Below, piece after piece: positions 14,916 through 19,567 of a DNA stretch of 19,567 nucleotides (the stretch's first letter is position 1; each line of letters starts with the position of its first letter). The notes beneath the pieces are model-generated. The model saw only the letters and a list, made by a program, of their open reading frames with translations, searched no databases and had not been told where the DNA came from. Origin of the DNA: CAYONP01 sp964405335 (GTDB taxonomy: Bacteria; Armatimonadota; UBA10988); NCBI GenBank assembly GCA_964405335.1, contig CAYONP010000101.1, positions 1 to 19,567 of the forward strand, in the 5' to 3' direction. The position numbers and the translations under genes are program-made.

Positions 14916-16343
14916 ATGACACTCCGAAGCAACTGGTCCGTGCTGAGCCTGGCGCTGCTGGCGCCGGTCGCCGCGCCAGCGTTCGTCTTTGTGCCGCAAC
15001 GCGCCACCGTCGAGGCGAAGTGGTCGGCACCGGGCCTGGCCACCAGCGCGCTGGCCAGCGACTACCGCGGCAACCTCTATGCGGTGCAGCCGGGCAGCGT
15101 GACCGGCTATGCCGAGCGCGACGGCGCGGTCGCCACCCTCACGGCGGGGTCCGGCCGACGGATGGAGCGGGTGATCGACATCGGCCAGGGCGTGATCGTC
15201 GTCGAGCGCAGCGTCGATGCGCCGTCGGAGGTGACGCTGACCTGCCTGGCACCGCCCAGCCGCGGCTCGGATCCCGCGCCGCCGGCACGCTGGACGCGCA
15301 ACGCCGCCGGCGTGCCTCCGGGCGGCGTGCAGGTCGTCTTCGAGCCGAACGACGAGCCGCTGTGGAGCCAGGTCGCCGTGGTCGGCGGCAGCACCCTGTT
15401 CCTGCTCGACGGTAGCGAGGGCACGCTCACCCGGCAGTTCGACATCGGTCAGCCGGTCGGGCCGGTCTCATGGGCCGGCGAGTGGGGCGCGGTGGTGTCC
15501 GAGCAGGACGGCCGGCAGTCGATCCGCGCCTTCCGGCTCGCCCGCGAGCCGATCCTGCGCGAGCTGCCCGCGCCGGCCGATGATGAACTGATCTCGGCCG
15601 CTCTGGTGCCGCGGGCCGGAGCGCTGGTGGCCCACGGCCGGCGGCAGACCTACACCGCGCCGTTTGTTTTCGTGCCCGAGCGATCGCCCGAGCCGGCCGA
15701 GGCGCTCCGCCCAGTAGCCGGTCTCGGTCCGCGGGCCGTGCTGGTGCCCAGCGCCGGGCCCGACCTGCTCTTCGCGGTGGACCGGCGGCTGGCGTTGTCC
15801 GGCGCTGACGGCGAGCTGCGTTGGCAGACCGAGCTGCCGGCCGGTGTCGAGCTCGATGGGCAGTGGCAGAACGCCGGCGGCCTGATTGTACCGCCGCTGC
15901 TGGTCGGCGCGGGCGGCCAGGCGAGCATCGTCTGCCTCGACCCGGCGCGCGAGCCGGCGGAGCGCTGGCGCCAGACCGCCGGCCGGCTCGCGCCCGGCGG
16001 CGTCATGGTCGTCGCCGGCGAGCGGCCGATGGTCGCCGCGCTGAGCCGCGCCGGCCTGCACCTGCTCGACCTGCGCACCGGCGCCGAGCTGGCCCGCCGG
16101 CCGCTCGGCCGGCAGACGGCTCCGCCGCTGTGGGTCGAGGACAGCCTGTTTGTCAGTCTGGCCGACCACGACGGCCGACCGGCGCTGCTCGGCTTCGACC
16201 TGACGCGCCCGGAGGACCTCGGCCGCCCGCCGATCTGGGTCTGGTCGCCGCCGGCCGGCGAGACGGTCGAGCGGCTGGAGTGGCTGGCCGCGGGGCGCCT
16301 GCTGGTCGTGCACACCGGCTCGATGAGCCACGTGTTCGAGTGA
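14916..16343 (+). CDS. Secreted beta-propeller-like (PQQ/WD-like) protein
   Basis: A 475-residue protein beginning with a signal peptide (about 1-22, VLSLALLAPVAAPA). The remainder is built of repeated four-strand-like units typical of PQQ-type or WD-like propellers: LFAVDRRLALSGADGELRWQTEL, ASIVCLDPAREPAERWRQTA, LHLLDLRTGAELARRPL, SLFVSLADHDGRPALLGFDL. No catalytic motif is recognised; such proteins often act as scaffolds, and BamB of the outer-membrane assembly machine is one example, so that role is speculative. Start ATG 14916 follows GAGGGGAG (14901-14908); the frame is open from 14859 but without such a site. It is 99 bases downstream of the protease and probably cotranscribed with it. 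Its stop (TGA 16341-16343) directly abuts the stop of the opposing gene. Confidence 0.8.
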   Translation: MTLRSNWSVLSLALLAPVAAPAFVFVPQRATVEAKWSAPGLATSALASDYRGNLYAVQPGSVTGYAERDGAVATLTAGSGRRMERVIDIGQGVIVVERSVDAPSEVTLTCLAPPSRGSDPAPPARWTRNAAGVPPGGVQVVFEPNDEPLWSQVAVVGGSTLFLLDGSEGTLTRQFDIGQPVGPVSWAGEWGAVVSEQDGRQSIRAFRLAREPILRELPAPADDELISAALVPRAGALVAHGRRQTYTAPFVFVPERSPEPAEALRPVAGLGPRAVLVPSAGPDLLFAVDRRLALSGADGELRWQTELPAGVELDGQWQNAGGLIVPPLLVGAGGQASIVCLDPAREPAERWRQTAGRLAPGGVMVVAGERPMVAALSRAGLHLLDLRTGAELARRPLGRQTAPPLWVEDSLFVSLADHDGRPALLGFDLTRPEDLGRPPIWVWSPPAGETVERLEWLAAGRLLVVHTGSMSHVFE

Positions 16344-17672
16344 TCAGAAGTCGAACGCGAGCTGCCCGCTGTCCTGCAGGCTGACCATGTTCGGCGCGCC
16401 GAAGAGCGACTCGCAGGCCTGCCCGGCGCGGGTGAAGCGATCGCTGTAGTCACGGCGCATGCAGACCATGAAGCGCCACAGCCGGTGGTACTTAGCGCCC
16501 AGGCTCTCGACCTCGGGGTTCTGCAGCTCGTTGAGCGGCACCACCCGGTCGCCCTCGATGCGCACGCGGACCGCCGCCTCCTTGAACTGCATGCGCGGGC
16601 TGGGGCAATAGAGCACCACCGCCGACGGCGGCACGCGCAGGTCGGCGGCCAGCTCGCGTTCGGCGCGGTCGCGGGCGGTGGCATCGTAATGATAGGCCTC
16701 GGCCAGTGCGTTGATGGTCGATTGGTCCAGGCCCGATCGCCCGTAGCCGCCCGGTGTGATCAGGAAGACCCGCTTGTAGAGCCGGCGCGCCTGCAGGTCG
16801 TCGAGCAGCTCGCGCACGCCCTCGACCTCGCCGCAGCGCTCGCCGAGCAGGTAGAGCAGGCTGTCGTCGCGCAGCGCCCACAGCTCGCGCGGAGTGACCT
16901 TCGCCGCCGACAGCGCCAACTCCAGCGCCTTCGAGATCATCGCCCCGGCAACCGTCTTGGCGTGGTGGAAGTAGACCCGCTCGGTCAGGTTGTAGCGCAC
17001 GCGCAGCAGGTGGATCAGCTCGCTCAAGATGTCGTGGCGGAACAGCCCGTTTTTCTGCAGCTCAATCGCCAGGTGGCCGCCGTCGACATCGACGGCACGG
17101 AAGATGCGGTCGTCATAGGCCTGGGCCAGGCCGGTGTAGAGCGCGTCGCGGCGCAGGTAATCGAGCAGGTCGGCACAGACGGTGCCGCTGATCAGCTCGC
17201 GGGCGAACGGCCGGGCGACCTCGCCGCCCGGTTGGAGTAGCTCGCGGATGCGCCGCTCGACGCCGGTCCGGTGCAGCGCGGCGACCATGCTCGGCTCGGC
17301 CAGGAAGTGCGCCAGCCGCTCGGGATCTTCGTCGTGGCGGGGGAAGATCCGCCGCTCGTCCTCGAAGGTGTGGCCGAACGGCAGATGCGTCACGTCGTGT
17401 AGCAGCGCCGCCGCCGGCACGGCGGCGAGGTCTTCGGGGTCAATTACCACGCCGCGTTCACGCAGTTCGCGCAGCAGTCGTTTGGCCAGCCAGGCGGTGC
17501 CCAGGCTGTGCTCGAAGCGGGTGTGGACCGCCGAGGGGTAGACCAGGTTGGAGGTGCCCAGCGCCTTAATGCCGCGCAGCCGCTGCATCGCCGGCGTGTC
17601 GATCAGCGCCATTTCGGCCGCGGTGAACTCGATGTCACCGTGTAGCGCGTCGCGGATGACCTTGCCGCGCAT
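16344..17672 (-). CDS. HD-domain phosphohydrolase, SAMHD1/dGTPase-like
   Basis: A 442-residue cytoplasmic protein. The HD metal site is complete: His50 in SAVHTRFEHSLG, His92-Asp93 in ALLHDVTHLPFGH, and Asp168 in CADLLDYLRRDA, matching the SAMHD1-type layout H...HD...D. The opening I-R-D-x-x-H-G-D-I-E-F and TPAMQRLRGIKALG are also typical. Relatives hydrolyse dNTPs to deoxynucleosides and triphosphate or act on other nucleotides; substrate here is undetermined. The start lies two bases after the stop of the Memo-family gene, with little Shine-Dalgarno, so translation is probably coupled. The 3' end abuts the propeller gene with no intervening base. Confidence 0.92.
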   Translation of the reverse strand: MRGKVIRDALHGDIEFTAAEMALIDTPAMQRLRGIKALGTSNLVYPSAVHTRFEHSLGTAWLAKRLLRELRERGVVIDPEDLAAVPAAALLHDVTHLPFGHTFEDERRIFPRHDEDPERLAHFLAEPSMVAALHRTGVERRIRELLQPGGEVARPFARELISGTVCADLLDYLRRDALYTGLAQAYDDRIFRAVDVDGGHLAIELQKNGLFRHDILSELIHLLRVRYNLTERVYFHHAKTVAGAMISKALELALSAAKVTPRELWALRDDSLLYLLGERCGEVEGVRELLDDLQARRLYKRVFLITPGGYGRSGLDQSTINALAEAYHYDATARDRAERELAADLRVPPSAVVLYCPSPRMQFKEAAVRVRIEGDRVVPLNELQNPEVESLGAKYHRLWRFMVCMRRDYSDRFTRAGQACESLFGAPNMVSLQDSGQLAFDF

Positions 17673-17674
17673 GG

Positions 17675-18910
17675 CTACCAGAGCGCCGCGGCGGCGAAGG
17701 TCACGGTCTGCCGTGGGTCGTACGCCGCCTGATGATCAAGCAGCTCAAACCGCGCCGTGGGCAGCACCGCGCGCAGGGCATAGAGGTTGGCCACGCTGCA
17801 CACGTTGCGCACGTTGCCGTCGCTGGCGAAGTGGCCGAAGAACGGATCGGCCCCTTGCTCGGCCAGCAGCCGCAGCGCGGCGAGGTCGGCGCCAACGGCC
17901 CGCTCGGTCCAAGCCGTGTCCACCGGCTGGTCGGCGCCGAAGCGGGGCCCCAGGTGCGATAGGTCGGCGCCGGCGATCAGGCAGACCTCGCCGGGATAGG
18001 CCAGGATTGCCTCCCGCAGCGCGGCAATGAACGGCCCGAGGCCGGCCGGCCCGGCAACACCGCAAGGCTCGTCATAGAACTCGTGCAGCGAGCCGAGCAG
18101 CACCGGCGCGATGCGGTACTCGCGCGCGCCGTGCAGATGCTGCAGGAACAGCGTCTGGAACTCGATGCTGTGCTCGCCGCGGTGGACCAGCTCATCGGCG
18201 AACAGGTCGCCGCCGCCGCCCTGCTCGAAGTAGCGTGCGGTCAGGTCGTCGACGAACTGCCGGTCGGTGCCGACGGTGCCCAGCGGCGTGGCGAAGTCGA
18301 GCCGGGTGAGGGTGACCAGCGGCGCCGGCTCGGGCCAGCAACTGGTGCTGTGCGCGACGCCGAGGATGACGTACAGGTCAGCCGTTGAGCCGGCCAGCGC
18401 GCGGTAGGCGCCGGCATAGCAGGGCGCCCCGCGGAGCAGGTCGATGTGCGGGGCAACCAGGCCGCGCGGCGAGCCGGTCGGCGCGCCGTCGGCGTGGGCC
18501 AGGATGCGGTCGAGATAGGCCCGGCACTCGCCCGGCTCGGCGGGGTAGCCGTCGGGGCAGTGCGCCGCCGGCCTTACGCCGAGGCGGCGGAACTCGTCGA
18601 CCGCCGCGGCGCGCGCCTGCCGAAACCGCGGCGAGAGCAGCAGGAGGTGCTCGTCGAGGTCGGCGACGAGCTGGTCGACGAACTCGAGCGGCAGCTCCTC
18701 GCCGCCGACCTGTTCCCACTCGCTGGCCACCACGGCGGTGTCACGACTGCCGTCGAAGAGGGACATGAGCAGCGCCACGGCGGCGGGCACCTGGACCATC
18801 GGAGCGATGCCGACCGGGTCGCGCCAGGCCACGTAGGGCTCGCCTTCGTCCTCGTAGGGGAGCGGCTCGAGCGGCCGCAGACAGGGCTTGGCGAGCGACG
18901 GATTCGGCAT
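17675..18910 (-). CDS. Memo-family protein (AmmeMemoRadiSam system B type) with PqqD-like N-terminal domain
   Basis: A 411-residue protein. Residues about 1-105 (LRPLEPLPYEDEGEPYVAWRDP..., LMSLFDGSRDTAVVASEWEQ, EFVDQLVADLDEHLLLLSPRF) resemble a PqqD/RRE-type winged helix. The rest is a Memo domain (HCPDGYPAEPGECRAYLD, LVAPHIDLLRGAPCYAGAYRAL, GVAHS, HSIEFQTLFLQHL, GADLSHLGPRFG, NVCSVANLYALRAVLP), with the metal-binding histidines and the Cys expected of the family. Memo proteins are related to non-haem iron dioxygenases but their bacterial reaction is not established; the A protein and radical SAM partner of the usual trio are not in this window. ATG 18910 is chosen because a promoter ends six bases before it; upstream codons would run antisense into the divergent transporter gene. 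First gene of an operon with the HD protein. Confidence 0.9.
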   Translation of the reverse strand: MPNPSLAKPCLRPLEPLPYEDEGEPYVAWRDPVGIAPMVQVPAAVALLMSLFDGSRDTAVVASEWEQVGGEELPLEFVDQLVADLDEHLLLLSPRFRQARAAAVDEFRRLGVRPAAHCPDGYPAEPGECRAYLDRILAHADGAPTGSPRGLVAPHIDLLRGAPCYAGAYRALAGSTADLYVILGVAHSTSCWPEPAPLVTLTRLDFATPLGTVGTDRQFVDDLTARYFEQGGGGDLFADELVHRGEHSIEFQTLFLQHLHGAREYRIAPVLLGSLHEFYDEPCGVAGPAGLGPFIAALREAILAYPGEVCLIAGADLSHLGPRFGADQPVDTAWTERAVGADLAALRLLAEQGADPFFGHFASDGNVRNVCSVANLYALRAVLPTARFELLDHQAAYDPRQTVTFAAAALW

Positions 18911-18916
18911 GGCGGC

Positions 18917-18945
18917 ATTGTGCCAGCGGGCCGGTTGGGTGTCAA
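18917..18945 (-). promoter_or_regulatory. Leaderless promoter of the Memo/HD operon
   Basis: On the minus strand: TTGACA (18945-18940), a perfect -35, a 17-base spacer, then CACAAT (18922-18917), six bases (GCCGCC) and ATG 18910. The predicted transcription start coincides with the ATG. Geometry is identical to that of the promoter at 8842-8870. Confidence 0.7.
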
Positions 18946-18950
18946 TCGGC

Positions 18951-18969
18951 CCGGTTGCCAACCGGCGCC
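18951..18969. repeat. Palindrome overlapping the MFS promoter -35
   Basis: CCGGTTG (18951-18957) and CAACCGG (18959-18965) pair around one base. The TTGCCA -35 of the rightward promoter lies inside it. The 19 bases 18951-18969 equal the reverse complement of 104-122. Position over a -35 suits an operator for a repressor of the transporter, but no regulator gene is adjacent. Confidence 0.5.
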
Positions 18970-18983
18970 GGCGGGAGTAGACT
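18955..18983 (+). promoter_or_regulatory. Promoter of the MFS transporter gene
   Basis: TTGCCA (18955-18960), a 17-base spacer ending GCGGGAG, and TAGACT (18978-18983). The predicted start near 18990 leaves a leader of only about 10 bases before GTG 19001. It is back to back with the leftward promoter; the two -35 elements are nine bases apart. Confidence 0.65.
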
Positions 18984-19000
18984 CCGGCGGTTGGGTCGAG

Positions 19001-19567
19001 GTGACGTTGAAGCAGCGCAGCCCACTGGCCATCATCTTCCTGGTCGCTTTCCTCGATCTCCTCGCCTTCGGCATCGTCATCCCGCAACTGGGCGTCTATG
19101 CCAAGCTCTACCACGCCAGCGGCGCGCAGCAGGGCTGGATCGTCGCCACCTACTCGCTGATGGCCTTCCTCTTCGCCCCGCTGCTCGGCCGCTGGAGCGA
19201 CCGCGCCGGGCGGCGCACGGTGCTGCTCTTCAGCGTCGCCTGCGCCGCGCTGGGCCACCTGCTCTTCGCGCAGGCCGGCAGCATCGCCGGGCTGCTCGTC
19301 GCGCGGGCGGTCAACGGCTTCGGCGGGGCCAACATTTCCACCGCGCAGGCCTACATCGCCGACGTGACGCCGCCCGAGCGGCGCGCTAAGTCGATGGGAC
19401 TGATCGGCGCGGCGTTCGGCATCGGCTTCATCCTCGGACCGGCCATCGGCGGTATCGTCGGCCAGTGGGGCACCGCGCGCTGGGGCACCGCCGGGGGCAA
19501 CCTGGCCATCGGCCTCACCGCCGCCGGCTTCTCGGCGCTCTGCTTCCTGGTCGTGCTCTTCCGCCTG
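19001..19567 (+). CDS. MFS transporter, DHA1 (TetA/drug-antiporter-like), 5' part only
   Basis: The first 189 codons of an integral membrane transporter; the frame is open to the right edge of the window. It shows MFS motif A, GRWSDRAGRR (residues 63-72), between TM2 and TM3, and the antiporter motif C, GIGFILGPAIGG, in TM5 (near 139-150). TM1 (LAIIFLVAFLDLLAFGIVIPQLGVYA) is of the TetA/DHA1 type, so proton-driven efflux of a small molecule is likely; the substrate is unknown. Start GTG 19001 is preferred; TTG 19007 in the same frame is an alternative. Divergent from the Memo operon and probably controlled from the shared 90-base intergenic region. Confidence 0.9.
   Translation, partial: MTLKQRSPLAIIFLVAFLDLLAFGIVIPQLGVYAKLYHASGAQQGWIVATYSLMAFLFAPLLGRWSDRAGRRTVLLFSVACAALGHLLFAQAGSIAGLLVARAVNGFGGANISTAQAYIADVTPPERRAKSMGLIGAAFGIGFILGPAIGGIVGQWGTARWGTAGGNLAIGLTAAGFSALCFLVVLFRL

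Noticed and set aside
18911..19258. N-terminal extension of the Memo protein on the minus strand
   Set aside because: It would run antisense through the MFS gene and the divergent promoters; the encoded stretch is polar and low in complexity, and a leaderless promoter fits ATG 18910.

Overview
This is a G+C-rich (roughly 70% by eye), densely packed chromosomal stretch. I see no phage, integrase, CRISPR or RNA genes. The gene content points to a diderm bacterium: a DUF5916-type outer-membrane barrel protein, a lipoprotein, an HtrA-type periplasmic protease and an ECF sigma/anti-sigma pair. The DUF6785/DUF6784-like membrane protein, the M28-like/FtsX giant permease and the Memo protein with an extra N-terminal domain are types I associate with Planctomycetota and neighbouring, often uncultivated phyla. 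That placement is inference, and I would not go below phylum-level guessing.

Layout. (1) 1-261: upstream DNA with two strong palindromes, a sigma70-like promoter and a ribosome binding site. (2) 262-7724, plus strand: a three-gene operon with overlapping or near-touching genes, encoding a large polytopic membrane protein, a 1577-residue fusion of a catalytically degenerate M28 peptidase with an FtsX/MacB-type permease, and a short secreted carbohydrate-binding-module-like protein that looks truncated. (3) 7744-8727, minus: a PPP-type metallophosphoesterase, back to back with (4) 8877-10850, plus: a CBM9/DUF5916 outer-membrane protein driven by a promoter that predicts a leaderless mRNA. (5) 10850-11038: a roughly 190 bp palindromic, MITE-like element between two convergent genes. 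(6) 11043-11465, minus: a small lipoprotein; 11519-12481, plus: an OppC/DppC-type permease without any visible partner subunits. (7) 12536-13506: an ECF sigma factor and a one-TM anti-sigma factor without zinc ligands; then a 95 bp double-palindrome repeat; then 13746-14816, an HtrA/DegP-like protease, and 14916-16343, a secreted beta-propeller-like protein. This arrangement recalls rpoE-rseA-degP / algU-mucA-mucD envelope-stress loci. (8) 16344-18910, minus: a two-gene operon of a Memo-family protein with a PqqD-like N-terminal domain and an SAMHD1/dGTPase-like HD hydrolase. (9) 19001 to the right edge, plus: the start of a DHA1-type MFS transporter, divergent from the Memo operon.

The points I find most worth a second look are the dead M28 domain fused to a permease, two leaderless promoters with identical geometry (-10 hexamer, six bases, ATG), the two MITE-like palindromes, the zinc-less anti-sigma factor beside degP, and a 19 bp palindromic word repeated in opposite orientation at the two ends of the window.
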